Assembly: GCA_020850355.1 (NCBI GenBank)
Contig: JADZEX010000020.1
Span: 186,001 to 250,000, forward strand
DNA length: 64,000 bases
Direction of reading: 5' to 3'
Origin: Fimbriimonadaceae bacterium
Lineage (GTDB): Bacteria > Armatimonadota > UBA10988
Below the pieces are notes generated by a model. The model was not told the origin of the DNA and did not search any database. It worked only from the letters and a program-made list of their open reading frames with translations. Below, one piece after another: positions 6,904-17,025 of this stretch. The translations under genes and the position numbers were made by a program. Numbering within the stretch: the first letter of the stretch is position 1; every line of letters starts with the position of its first letter.

Positions 6904-9084
6904 TTGCGACGAACAGGCCCGTCGGGCGTCGGCGGATGGTGGCGTGGGCTGGCCCTGCTGGGGCTGCGGGCCCTGCCGGCGGCGGTCCCGGCACCGGCCG
7001 AGACCCCGGCCCGGGTGGTGGTCTCGGGCCGCACTGCCACGGCAGTTGACATCCCGATCGTCAAGGTCGGCCAGGAGCTGCCCCGGACGTATGCCGAGCG
7101 ACCGATCGGCAACACACCGGGCTACGAGTGGTACGTCAGCGAGCACTACGCGCTGAAGTCGCAGATGGACGAGCCCTTCTCGCGGCTGGTGCTGGAGGTC
7201 TCTGAGCTGGCGTTGCCGCTGTGGGAGGCGATCACCGGACTGACGCCGCCAGACCCGGAGGCCACCCGGATGGGGATCGTCTACGCCAAATCGGCCGAGG
7301 AGGTGGTCAAGGTGATCCGTAGCGATCTCGGGTTCACCTGGCAGGTCAACGGCGGCGGGGTCTCCTGGTGGGGAGCCTGGACCGCCTACAACTACCCCAG
7401 CGGGTCGCTACAGTATCACCTCCGCGACCTGGTGATCCACGAGAACCTGCACCTGCTGCAGGGCGTCGCGCTACGCAACACGATGGGCATCGAGGCCTTC
7501 ACGTACGGGGCAGCGCAGCACGTCTACGATTCGCAGCGCAAGCAGTTGACGGTGCAGTGCTTCGACCGCGCGCCGCTCAACAACCACACCGCGCGGGGGC
7601 TGGCCGAGTTGCAGCGGCAACCGCGTACGTTGCGGGAGATGGTCACCGGGCATTGGACCGACGGCGGGGGGCTCGGCGCGCTCTACGCGCACTTCTTCTG
7701 GAGTGACCCCGACCGCTGGCAGAAGCTCAACCTGTGGCGCGACGAGTACTACGCCGGACGTGTCAACAATGAGACCAACGCCGCGGTGATGGAATCGGTC
7801 TACGGCCCGTTGGAGCGCCTGGAGCCGGTCTGGGAGCAGTGGTGGCGCCAACGGCAGCCGACGTTCCGGCACGTTGATTGGGGGTGGGAGCAGTCGGCCG
7901 ACACGCTGCTGGCCTACGGCTGGCCGTGGGAGCCGGCGTTCTGGTCGCAGATGGACTTGCAGGCGATCCCCCAGGCGGCCGCGGTCTACGACCCGTTGCG
8001 GATGGACTACCCGCGCCAGCCGCCCGCGGCGACGGTCGGGCCGGTGCAGCGTGGTGGGCCGGAACCGGTAGTCGGCTACCAGGCCGACCTCAGCGGCGGG
8101 GGCTGGGTGGGGATGGGGCTCGGCGTCCGCGGGCGGGCGATGGTGCAGGTGCTGCTGCAGTCCGACGGCAAGCTGGTGGTGGTCGGCCAGGAGTTGCCGG
8201 TGGCCCGCCAGGAGTTCGCCCTGCCTCCGGAGCTAACCGCCGCGGCGCAAGCCGACGGGCAGCGCTACGGCGTGACCATCGCGCTGCGGGCCGCGGCGCT
8301 GGACGTGACGGTACGCGCCGGCTCGCGGCCGCCGTATGCGGCGCTGCTGGCCCGTCTGCCGCTCGACGCAGCGACCCGCGAGCTGCTCGTCAGCCGGCCC
8401 CTGGCGCTGGTCTCCAAGGGTGGCCGACCGCAGATCACACCCTACTTGGACGACGCGCGGCGCCCGGAGCCTGACCTTCGCATACCGGCGCCGGCGAATC
8501 GGTGGCGCTACCCAGGCGAGGCCGAGCTGGCTGGCCTCTATCGCGCGGCGTTCCGGCTGGGCGACCGCACCCCGCCGGTGGTCCGCCAATGGCAGAGCCG
8601 GCTGCTGGCGACCGTCGAACTTGACGCGCGGGAGCAGCAGGCCGAGTTGGCGCGCTACGAGGCCCAGCTCCCGACGGTGATCGCCGCGGTCTCCGCGGCC
8701 GCTGGCCAGCAACGCGACATCCTGCTGGCGGCGCTGCTGGGGCTCAGCCTGGAAGCCGAGCTCGACCGTGGCAGCACCGCCACCGAGCTGGCGGTGGTCG
8801 CGCGGCTGCGCTCCCGGCGGGCCGCGCGGGCCAACGCCACCGTGGCGCTGCAGGCCGGGCCGACCGGCGGCCTGGGCGACCTGCCCGCGGCAACCAGCGC
8901 AACGCTGCCGCCGGGCCGGCTGCGCCGCCTGGCCTGGCGCTGGGCGGTGCCGACCACACAACCGGGCCCGGCCACGGTGACGGTCCGCGCCGACCTCCGC
9001 ACCGCGGGGGTGACGGTGCGGCTCAGCCAGCCGCTGACGGTGCGGCCGGTGGCCGTGCCCGGCGCGCCGGGCACGGCTGACTGA
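6904..9084 (+). CDS. Secreted protein with putative HExxH (HENLH) zinc-peptidase motif
   Basis: Signal-like N-term from a TTG start; LVIHENLHLLQGVALRNTMGIEAFTYG. Confidence 0.55.
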   Translation: MRRTGPSGVGGWWRGLALLGLRALPAAVPAPAETPARVVVSGRTATAVDIPIVKVGQELPRTYAERPIGNTPGYEWYVSEHYALKSQMDEPFSRLVLEVSELALPLWEAITGLTPPDPEATRMGIVYAKSAEEVVKVIRSDLGFTWQVNGGGVSWWGAWTAYNYPSGSLQYHLRDLVIHENLHLLQGVALRNTMGIEAFTYGAAQHVYDSQRKQLTVQCFDRAPLNNHTARGLAELQRQPRTLREMVTGHWTDGGGLGALYAHFFWSDPDRWQKLNLWRDEYYAGRVNNETNAAVMESVYGPLERLEPVWEQWWRQRQPTFRHVDWGWEQSADTLLAYGWPWEPAFWSQMDLQAIPQAAAVYDPLRMDYPRQPPAATVGPVQRGGPEPVVGYQADLSGGGWVGMGLGVRGRAMVQVLLQSDGKLVVVGQELPVARQEFALPPELTAAAQADGQRYGVTIALRAAALDVTVRAGSRPPYAALLARLPLDAATRELLVSRPLALVSKGGRPQITPYLDDARRPEPDLRIPAPANRWRYPGEAELAGLYRAAFRLGDRTPPVVRQWQSRLLATVELDAREQQAELARYEAQLPTVIAAVSAAAGQQRDILLAALLGLSLEAELDRGSTATELAVVARLRSRRAARANATVALQAGPTGGLGDLPAATSATLPPGRLRRLAWRWAVPTTQPGPATVTVRADLRTAGVTVRLSQPLTVRPVAVPGAPGTAD
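9052..9077 (+). terminator. 26-bp perfect palindrome at gene 3' end (terminator-like hairpin, no U-tract)
   Basis: GCCGTGCCCGGCGCGCCGGGCACGGC just before stop TGA 9082-9084. Confidence 0.35.
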
Positions 9085-9266
9085 CCACCGCCCACCGGCA
9101 CCCGCGCAGCCCGGCGAGACGGTGACGGCAGCAGGTCAGCGGCCCGCGCGTCCGCCGGCGTGTTCACGCAAATGCAACGTGGCCACTGGAGGAGCGCCCA
9201 CCGAGCTGGCACACTGGCAGGCAGGACGGTCGCCGACTGGGGGACCGAGCGAGAGGGCGGTGAGCG

Positions 9267-10220
9267 ATGCGGGTAGTGACACCGCGACGGAGTCCCGTAG
9301 CACTGCGGATCGTCGTCGTCTACCTGGCGGCGGGCACGGCCTGGATTCTGTTCTCCGACCAAATCGTCCTGTTGGCCCTCGGCTACACGCCCTCCTCGGC
9401 ACTGGCGCAGACTGCCAAGGGGCTGTTCTACGTCGGGGTCACCGGGGTGCTCTTGGGCTGGCTGATCCACCAGCATCGTGACGAGTTGGGCCGGCAGGCT
9501 TTTCAGGCGCAGAGCGTCGACCTGGTCGGGCGGCTGGCGGCCGGCGTGGCGCACGACTTCAACAACATCCTGACCGCTGCCCTGGGCCTGACGCGGCTGC
9601 TACGTGACGAGGTGGCCGCGAGCGGGAGCGGCGCGGCCGACTTGACCGAGCTGCAGGAAACGCTGCAACGAGGCTCCCAACTGGCGGCGAGGCTGATGCA
9701 GTTAGGGCGTCCGCCGAGCGTCGAGCCGCCGCCGCTCTCGGTCAACGAGCTACTCCAAACGGCGGAGCGCCTGCTGCAGCGCGCGGCCGGGCCCCAGGCC
9801 CGCCTGCGGCTGGAGCTGGCCAGCGACCTGCCGCTGGTGGCCGCCGATGCCGGGCAGATCGAGCAGGTCGTGCTCAACCTGGTACTGAACGCCGGGGAGG
9901 CGATGCCGGAGGGCGGCACGGTGGAGGTGACCACGGCCCGCGCGAGTTTGACCGGCGCCGAGGCGGCGGCGCTGCTGCTGCCGGCAGGCGGGTACCTCCG
10001 CTTGCAGGTCGCCGACACCGGCCGGGGGATGAGCGACGAGGAACTGTCGCGGATCTTCGAGCTCTTCTACAGCAGCAAGACCGGCGGCGGCAACCACGGG
10101 GTCGGACTGGCCAGTACCGACGCCATCGTCACCGCGCTGCGCGGTCGGATCACGGTCGAGTCCAAGGTTGGCGAAGGGACGACCTTCAGCGTTTGGTTGC
10201 CGGCGCTGCCGGAGCGCTGA
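9267..10220 (+). CDS. Membrane sensor histidine kinase
   Basis: Two N-terminal hydrophobic segments, H-box GVAHDFNNILTAALGL, N box LNLVLNAGEAMPEGG, G boxes VADTGRGMSDEEL and GGGNHGVGLA. Confidence 0.9.
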   Translation: MRVVTPRRSPVALRIVVVYLAAGTAWILFSDQIVLLALGYTPSSALAQTAKGLFYVGVTGVLLGWLIHQHRDELGRQAFQAQSVDLVGRLAAGVAHDFNNILTAALGLTRLLRDEVAASGSGAADLTELQETLQRGSQLAARLMQLGRPPSVEPPPLSVNELLQTAERLLQRAAGPQARLRLELASDLPLVAADAGQIEQVVLNLVLNAGEAMPEGGTVEVTTARASLTGAEAAALLLPAGGYLRLQVADTGRGMSDEELSRIFELFYSSKTGGGNHGVGLASTDAIVTALRGRITVESKVGEGTTFSVWLPALPER

Positions 10221-13185
10221 GCGCGCCCAGGGCTGCCCGCAACTGCTCCCGCGCCGCCTCGTATCCCGCCCAGTCGCCGCGCCGCAGGGCGGCCTCGCTG
10301 GCTTCGAGTGCGGCGGTGGCGCGGGCCAGCAAAGCCGGGTCGGCCTGCCCTGCGCTGGGTCGGGCCGCTTGGCGCGGCAGCGGGGCCAGGGCGTCGGGTG
10401 TCGCCGCTGGCTGGGCCGGGAGGTCACCGAAGAGCCGTTGCAGCGCCCCGGCGAGGGTCGGCTCCATCACCACCCGGTCGCCGTGCGCAAGGATCACCCG
10501 CTTCAGTTCGGGCAGGCCCCGCTTCTCGCTTTCGAGGTAGAGCGGCTGCACATAGAGCAGGGCCGAGCCGACGGGGATCACCAGCAGATTGCCCCGCTGC
10601 ACCTGGCTGCCGCCGCGGTCCCAGAGCGTGATCTGCTGCGAAATGGCGTCGTCCTGGTCGATCCGCGCCTCGACCTGCAGCGGACCGTAGACGTTGGTGT
10701 CTTTCGGGAAGCGGTACACCTGCAGCCGGCCGTAGTCGTCGGGGTCACACCCGGCGCTCATCCAGGCGATCAGGTTGTCGCGCTGGGGACCGTCCTTCGA
10801 CCCGTTGCCGGCCGGGGTGAAGCTGGTCATCAACTGGAACCGGCTGCGCTCGGTGCCGGGCAGTTGCAGCGTGATGTAGTAAGGCTCCATCTCGCGGTAC
10901 AGCTCGTCCTTCTTCGGATCGAGCCGCTGCAACCGTGCCAGGCGTTCCAGCTCGCGGTCGACCTCGCGCGCCACGGCCCAGAGGTCCTCACCGTTGTAGA
11001 ACACCCGCGGGTCGGTCATGTGGTACTTGCGGTACATGTCGGCCTGCGTCTTGAACAGCAGCACCGGGTACCGGAAGTGCTCCCGCAGCGCGGCCGGCGC
11101 GTCGCTGGCGGGACGTAGCAGGCCGGGATAGACGCGGTTCCAGGTCGCCGCCAGCGGGTCGCTGGGGTCGACCAGGTAGAGCTGCACCCGCCCGTCGTAG
11201 GCGTCGACCACGGCCTTGACCGGGTTGCGCAGATAGTTCCAGGTCGGCACGAAGCTGATCCCGCGCATCGTCGCCTGCCGCTCGTAGTGCGTCTCGCTGT
11301 AGGGGTAGGTGGTGGCGAAGGTGTAGCCCTCGCAGATCCACTGGACGCGACCGTCGATCACCACCGGATAGGGGTTGGTATCCCAGACCAGGAACGGCGC
11401 TGCCTTGTTGCAGCGACGGGTGACCTGCCGGTGCAGCAGCAGCTTGGTCCGCGGCTCGACCAGGTCGCTGAACAGCAGCTCCAGGCTGTGCAGCCGCAGG
11501 CTCAGCGCCAGGCGGCGCAGCAGGCCGCCAACCGGGATGCCCGCCGGTCCGTCGTAGCGCGTGCGGTGCTTGATTTCCTGGCCGGCCCGGTTCTCGGCGT
11601 AGTCGAACTCGTCGCGGGTGCCCACCAGCAGGTAGTCCAGCTCGTCCGGCTCCCGCCGGCTGTTCAGCCGCTCGCGCTGCCGCGCCGCGATCTGCTCCGG
11701 CCGCAGCGTCGCCCGCTGCTGCTGCGTCTGCGGCAACAGCCCGCGTTGTTGCGGCACTTCTTCGGTGGGCAACTGGATCAGCTCACCGAAGTAGATCCGC
11801 GGCTGCGTCACGCCGAGCCCGGGCACCGCCCGCGGGGGGATGTCTTGCACCAGAAACTGCGGCTGGCCTTCGCGACCGGCGCGGCTGGCGCTGCTGACCA
11901 CCACGCCGTAGCCGTGGGTGTAGTCCAGGTGCAGGTTGATCCAACTCCGCGCCTTGCTGTCAAGTTGCTGGTGGTTCAGCTCACGCGCGGCGATCAGCAC
12001 CTGCTGCTGCCGCCCGTTGACGACGTAGCGGTCGCTGTCGACATCGATGATGTCGTAATACTGGCGAATCTCCTGCAACTGCCCGAAGGTCCGCAGCAGC
12101 GGCCGGTGGTCCCAGATCCGGATGTCTTCCAGGGTCGCCCGCTGCGCCGCCAGGTCGGACGTGCTAAGCTTGCCGGCCGCCGGCAGTGCGCGCTCGGCGA
12201 TGGTCGCTTCGTCGATGGCGAAGGCCTCCCGCGTGGCGGCGATGGCCCGCTCCAGGTAGGGCGTCTCCAGCTCGAACTCGTTCGGCGTGACGCGCACCTT
12301 CTGGAGCAGGATCGGCACCAGCCCAGCCCCCACCACCGTCGCCGCGACATGCAGCCCGACCGCCCAGTAGGCCGGCCGCGCCCGCCGGCCGGGGCGGATC
12401 GCCCAGAGGCAGCACCCCGCCGCAACCACCGCCAGCAGCGCGCTGAGCGCCAGCGCCGGCAACGTGACGTGGACGGCGGTCCAGCCGGCCCCGGTGAACA
12501 GCCGGTTCGGTGCAATCAGCAGGCTGTACCGCCCAACCCACTGCGAGACCGCGCGTAGCAAGAGCAGCAGCGCGCCCAGCACCAGCAGGTGGCTGCGGGC
12601 CGGCCGCCGGAAGGTCAGCTCCTGATCGCGCAGCCGGATCTGCTCGGCCATGCCGTAGGCCGCCACGGTCGCCAGCAGGGTCAGCACCAGGAGCGTCGAG
12701 GCGTTGCCAATCAGTTGGCGCAGCACGCCGAGGCGGTAGACCCAGAACCCGACATCGAGGCCGAACTGCGGGTCGGTGGTGCCGAACGGGACCCCGTAGA
12801 TCGCTGGCAGCCATTGCTGCCACGACTCCGCCAAGGCCAGGCCGGCGACCAGCCCGCCGAGCGGTGGCAGCCAGGTCACCAGCAACGGCAACATGCCGCG
12901 CAGCCAGGCGCGCAGTTCGGCGTCGCCGGTGGCGTCGTCGACCACCATCAGCGGCTGGCGATAGCGGAGCGGGTAGCGCAGGTTGACCGCCAGGAACGCG
13001 TAGACCGCGCTGGTGGTCACCACGAACAGTGCCGCCTTGGTCAGCAGACGGCGCCAGAAGACGACGGTCCAGGCGTCGTGGTGGTACCACAGCCAATCGG
13101 TGTAGAGTTCACAGACCCAGAAGGTGGTGACTAGCAGCAGTGCCAGCCCGGCCACCAGGAGCACGATGCGACGATGGGACGACAC
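10186..13185 (-). CDS. UPF0182 family membrane protein
   Basis: 999 aa, seven N-terminal TM segments then a large domain (NEFELETPYLERAIAATREAF, LEDIRIWDHRPL, YYDIIDVDSDRY). Confidence 0.9.
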   Translation of the reverse strand: MSSHRRIVLLVAGLALLLVTTFWVCELYTDWLWYHHDAWTVVFWRRLLTKAALFVVTTSAVYAFLAVNLRYPLRYRQPLMVVDDATGDAELRAWLRGMLPLLVTWLPPLGGLVAGLALAESWQQWLPAIYGVPFGTTDPQFGLDVGFWVYRLGVLRQLIGNASTLLVLTLLATVAAYGMAEQIRLRDQELTFRRPARSHLLVLGALLLLLRAVSQWVGRYSLLIAPNRLFTGAGWTAVHVTLPALALSALLAVVAAGCCLWAIRPGRRARPAYWAVGLHVAATVVGAGLVPILLQKVRVTPNEFELETPYLERAIAATREAFAIDEATIAERALPAAGKLSTSDLAAQRATLEDIRIWDHRPLLRTFGQLQEIRQYYDIIDVDSDRYVVNGRQQQVLIAARELNHQQLDSKARSWINLHLDYTHGYGVVVSSASRAGREGQPQFLVQDIPPRAVPGLGVTQPRIYFGELIQLPTEEVPQQRGLLPQTQQQRATLRPEQIAARQRERLNSRREPDELDYLLVGTRDEFDYAENRAGQEIKHRTRYDGPAGIPVGGLLRRLALSLRLHSLELLFSDLVEPRTKLLLHRQVTRRCNKAAPFLVWDTNPYPVVIDGRVQWICEGYTFATTYPYSETHYERQATMRGISFVPTWNYLRNPVKAVVDAYDGRVQLYLVDPSDPLAATWNRVYPGLLRPASDAPAALREHFRYPVLLFKTQADMYRKYHMTDPRVFYNGEDLWAVAREVDRELERLARLQRLDPKKDELYREMEPYYITLQLPGTERSRFQLMTSFTPAGNGSKDGPQRDNLIAWMSAGCDPDDYGRLQVYRFPKDTNVYGPLQVEARIDQDDAISQQITLWDRGGSQVQRGNLLVIPVGSALLYVQPLYLESEKRGLPELKRVILAHGDRVVMEPTLAGALQRLFGDLPAQPAATPDALAPLPRQAARPSAGQADPALLARATAALEASEAALRRGDWAGYEAAREQLRAALGALSAPAAPATKR

Positions 13186-13334
13186 CTACGCCCTCCGCGA
13201 GCGGCCGTTGCCCTCTCGATCGTGTGGCGTGTCAACGCCCGGTGGCCCAGGGGGGTAACGGGTAACGACAAGGCCGGATGGTAGCACAGGCGAGGGGCGC
13301 TGTAAAGCCGCCCCCGGCCGGCCTGGAGGGATCG

Positions 13335-15656
13335 ATGCGAAGCCATTTGCTGCTCGCCGGGCCGTGCTTGCTGCTGCTGACGGCCGGCGTCTTGGCCCAG
13401 GGTGTGCTGCTCCCCGAGCGTGAGATCGCCGGCACGCCGTGGGTCGTCCCGCCGGGCACCCTGCCGCTGGCCTGCTCGCGACAGCAGGTCACCGCCAGCC
13501 TGCGCGACGGCGCGGCCACCGTGGTGGTCGAGCAGACCTTCCACAACCAGTTCAACCACCGGCTCGAAGGGACGTTCCTCTTCCCACTGCCCGAGGGCGC
13601 CGCCGTCAGTGACTTCGCGATGTCGATCAACGGCCAGTTGATCAGCGCCGAGCTGCTCGACGCCGCCAAGGCCAAGGCGGTCTACGAGGAGATCGTCCGC
13701 CGGCAGAAGGACCCCGGGTTGCTGGAATACCTCGGCCGCAACTGCTTCCGGGCGCGGATCTTCCCGATCGAGCCGGGCGAGGCCAAGAAGATCAAGCTGG
13801 AGTACACCCAGGCCATCGGCCTCGACAACGGCCTGGCGCAGTTCGTCTTCCCGCTGCGCAGCCGGGCCTTCGACCAGCAGCCGGTCCGTCCGATGCCGCT
13901 GCCCCACCCCGTGCGCGACCCGCGGCTGCAACTTGAGCTGCGCCCCGATGCCCCTGTTCCAGGCCGCGTCGGCCAGCTTGGCGTCGAGGTCAACATCGAG
14001 AGCAGCACGGCCATCAAGTCGGTCTACTCACCGACCTTCGACATCGACGTCAAGCGTGACGGTGAGAAGCGGGTGAAGGTCGGCTACGAGGCCAGCAACG
14101 TCGTCCCGGACGAGGACTTCCAGCTTTACTACCAGCTCAGCGATGCCTCGTTCGGGCTGAACCTGCTGACCTGGCGCGGCACCGCCGAGGACGGCTACTT
14201 CATGGCCCTGCTGGCCCCGAAGTCGGAGCTTCGCGAGAGCGAAGTGCAGCCGAAGGACATTGTCTTCGTCTGCGACACCTCGGGCTCGATGAGCGGCCCG
14301 AAGATCCAGCAGGCCCGCAACGCGCTGACCTACTGCCTGCAGAACCTCAACCCCAGCGACCGCTTCAACGTGATCGCCTTCAGCACCGCGGTCGAGGCCT
14401 TCGCCGAGCAGCTTGTCCCGGCCGATGCCGCGCAGCGCGGAGCGGCCGCGAAGTTCGTCGCCGCGCTGCCCGCTCGCGGCGGCACCAACATCGACGAGGC
14501 CCTGAAGGCCGCCGCCGGCCTGCTGCGCAAAGACCCGCAACGGCCGCAGATGATCCTCTTCTTGACCGACGGCCAGCCGACCGTAGGGGTGACCGACGCG
14601 CTGCGGATCCTGGAGAACTGCAGCAAGGCCAACGTCGCCGACGCGCGGATGTTCGTCTTCGGCGTCGGCGACGACCTCAACGCGATGCTGCTGGACCGGC
14701 TCAGCAACGACAACCGCGGGACCCGCACCTACGTCAAGCCGCAGGAGGACATCGAGGTCGCCGTCAGCAACCTCTACGCCAAGATCACCAGCCCGGTGCT
14801 GAGCGATCTGAAGCTGCAGTTCGACGGGGTCAAGGTCAGCGAGCTCTACCCGCTGGCGCTGCCCGACCTGTTCCGCGGCTCGCAGATCACGTTGCTCGGT
14901 CGCTACAGCGGCGACGGGCCGGTCAAGGTCAGCCTGTCGGGCACTGCCAACGGCCAGGAGCAGCGGTTCGACTACTCCGCCGACTTCCCCCGCCGGAACC
15001 GCGAGAACAGCTTCATCCCGCGGCTCTGGGCGACCCGCCGGATCGGCTACCTGCTTGACCAGATCCGCCTGCACGGGCAGGACAAGGAGCTGGTCGAGGA
15101 AGTGGTGCGCCTGGCGACGCGCCACGGCATCCTGACCCCGTACACCTCGTACCTGGTGTTGGAGCCTGGCCAGACCGCTGACACCGCCGCCCTGGATGCC
15201 CTGCAACGCGGTCGCGCCCAGGTGCAGATGGGCGGCGCGGGCGGAGCGATGGGCGCGCCCGGGAGCCCGGCCCCGGCCAGCCGACCGACCGACCTGGCCG
15301 CCGGCGCCGAAGCGGTCCGCCGCAGCGACGGCGAGACGAAGCTGCGCGACGCCTCGCAGGCGGCCCGCTCCGACGCCTACCAGACCCGCCAGGCCGGCGC
15401 GCGGACCTTCTACCAGGTCGACCAGACCTGGATCGAGTCGACCTACCCGAAGGAGCCCGGGAAGCAACTGCTCGTGAAGGTCAAGTACGGCAGCGCAGCG
15501 TGGTCCGAGCTGCTCACCCTGCGCCGTGAGATGCGCGAGATCCTGAGCGTCGGCTCGCGGGTACAGGCCGTCGTCGGCACCACGCTGCTGGTAGTCGACG
15601 AGGAGAGCGGCGACGAGAAACTGAGCGACTCGCAGCGCACGGCGCTTCGCGAGTAG
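13335..15656 (+). CDS. VIT domain and von Willebrand factor A domain protein
   Basis: VIT-type VVVEQTFHNQFNHRLEGTFLFPLPEGAAVSDF; vWA MIDAS FVCDTSGSMSG. Start at the internal Met before the signal peptide. Confidence 0.9.
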   Translation: MRSHLLLAGPCLLLLTAGVLAQGVLLPEREIAGTPWVVPPGTLPLACSRQQVTASLRDGAATVVVEQTFHNQFNHRLEGTFLFPLPEGAAVSDFAMSINGQLISAELLDAAKAKAVYEEIVRRQKDPGLLEYLGRNCFRARIFPIEPGEAKKIKLEYTQAIGLDNGLAQFVFPLRSRAFDQQPVRPMPLPHPVRDPRLQLELRPDAPVPGRVGQLGVEVNIESSTAIKSVYSPTFDIDVKRDGEKRVKVGYEASNVVPDEDFQLYYQLSDASFGLNLLTWRGTAEDGYFMALLAPKSELRESEVQPKDIVFVCDTSGSMSGPKIQQARNALTYCLQNLNPSDRFNVIAFSTAVEAFAEQLVPADAAQRGAAAKFVAALPARGGTNIDEALKAAAGLLRKDPQRPQMILFLTDGQPTVGVTDALRILENCSKANVADARMFVFGVGDDLNAMLLDRLSNDNRGTRTYVKPQEDIEVAVSNLYAKITSPVLSDLKLQFDGVKVSELYPLALPDLFRGSQITLLGRYSGDGPVKVSLSGTANGQEQRFDYSADFPRRNRENSFIPRLWATRRIGYLLDQIRLHGQDKELVEEVVRLATRHGILTPYTSYLVLEPGQTADTAALDALQRGRAQVQMGGAGGAMGAPGSPAPASRPTDLAAGAEAVRRSDGETKLRDASQAARSDAYQTRQAGARTFYQVDQTWIESTYPKEPGKQLLVKVKYGSAAWSELLTLRREMREILSVGSRVQAVVGTTLLVVDEESGDEKLSDSQRTALRE

Positions 15657-15681
15657 CTCGCCCGACGGGACCTCCCCCGAC

Positions 15682-15714
15682 CCCGCGCCGCCGGCCCACC
15701 CCCGGCGGCGCGGG
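15682..15714 (+). terminator. Strong GC hairpin (13-bp perfect stem) between VIT/vWA and DUF4350-like genes
   Basis: CCCGCGCCGCCGG-CCCACCC-CCGGCGGCGCGGG, no clear U-tract. Confidence 0.45.
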
Positions 15715-15759
15715 CTGTTGGGAGGTTGCCGCGCGGCCGCGCCGAAGCCTGAAGGGCCG

Positions 15760-17025
15760 ATGAGACGCTCACTCGACGCGCTGGTGCTGGGGGCGGTGCT
15801 GGTCGCCTTTGTGGTGGTCAACCTGCTCCTGTTCAGCCGCGCGGCCCGCCTGGCGCGGCGGACCGAAATCGATCCCGTCGCCTCGACCTGGCGCACGACG
15901 CCCGCCGGCAGCCGCGCCGCCTACGAGCTGCTGCAGCGCCTCGGCCTGCCGGTGGCGCGGTGGAGCAGCTCCCTCACCCTGCCGCTGCCGGCGGACTGCA
16001 CCGTCTATGTGCTGCTGGAGCCGCGCCTCTACGTGCGGCCGATCGAGGCTCTCGAACTGCGCCGCTTCGCCGACCGGGGCGGTACTGTGGTGGTCGCCTG
16101 TGGCCCGCCCGACGGCCCGAACGCCCCAGGGCGCGCCCTCGCCGCGCAGCTCTTCCTCCGCGACCCGCTGCAGGGCGCGGCCGATCTGGCGGCGGCCGAC
16201 CGGACCGCCTGGCCCTTCGCCGGCGCCGGCCTGGCCTGGCAGCCAGGGGCCGCGGCGGCGGCGCGCTACTTCACCGGAGTGCGGCGGATCAGCCTGGATC
16301 CGGCGGCCTCCAGCCTGCCCCCGCCGGCCGCCCTGCAACGGGCCGCCGCCACATTGCTTGACCGACGCCGTGCGCAGGTGCTGGCCGGTCCGCCGACGCT
16401 GCCGTTGCTGACCGTCAGCGGGCTGGGCCGGGGGCGAATCCTCTGGCTACCGTCGGCCGGCTGGTTCGCCAATGGGCAGTTGGCGCGGGACGACAACGCC
16501 CGCTTCGTGGTCAACCTGCTGACCGCCCACCGCGGCGACGGGCGGATCTACTTCGACGAGTTCCACCTCGGCAGCTTCGGCGCCGAGAGCCTCTGGGCGC
16601 TGCTCGGCCGCCCGCCACAGGGCTGGCTGCTGGCGCAACTGGCGGTCGCCGCGGCGCTGCTGCTGTGGCGGACCGCCGTCCGCTGCGGGCCGCCGCTGCC
16701 GGAACCACGGGAGCCGGCCGGGCGTTCTGCCTCGGAGTATGTCCGCGCCCTGGCCGCGCTCTACCGGCGCAGCGGCGCCCGGGCCGAGGTCGCTGCGCTG
16801 TGGCGCCAGCAGGCCCGCGCGGCCTGGGCACGGCAGCTCGCGGCGCCGCCGAGTGCCCCGCTCGAAGTGCTCCTGCGCCGCTCCGCCGCCAACGGTGCGG
16901 CGGAGCGCGGGGCACAGCTCGCGGCTTTGCTGACCGCGCCGGACCCCGGCGACGACGGGACGTTGACGCGTTGGGCGCAGGAGCTCGACAGCGCCCTGGC
17001 TGCCGGGCAAGGGGAAACCGCATGA
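15760..17025 (+). CDS. DUF4350-like membrane protein
   Basis: N-term TM; TTPAGSRAAYELLQRLGLPVARW; FDEFHLG; adjacent to moxR-type gene. Confidence 0.75.
   Translation: MRRSLDALVLGAVLVAFVVVNLLLFSRAARLARRTEIDPVASTWRTTPAGSRAAYELLQRLGLPVARWSSSLTLPLPADCTVYVLLEPRLYVRPIEALELRRFADRGGTVVVACGPPDGPNAPGRALAAQLFLRDPLQGAADLAAADRTAWPFAGAGLAWQPGAAAAARYFTGVRRISLDPAASSLPPPAALQRAAATLLDRRRAQVLAGPPTLPLLTVSGLGRGRILWLPSAGWFANGQLARDDNARFVVNLLTAHRGDGRIYFDEFHLGSFGAESLWALLGRPPQGWLLAQLAVAAALLLWRTAVRCGPPLPEPREPAGRSASEYVRALAALYRRSGARAEVAALWRQQARAAWARQLAAPPSAPLEVLLRRSAANGAAERGAQLAALLTAPDPGDDGTLTRWAQELDSALAAGQGETA

Noticed and set aside
9210-9245. Possible sigma54 promoter (ctggcacactggcag) before the histidine kinase
   Set aside because: The -12 TTGC element is absent at the required spacing.
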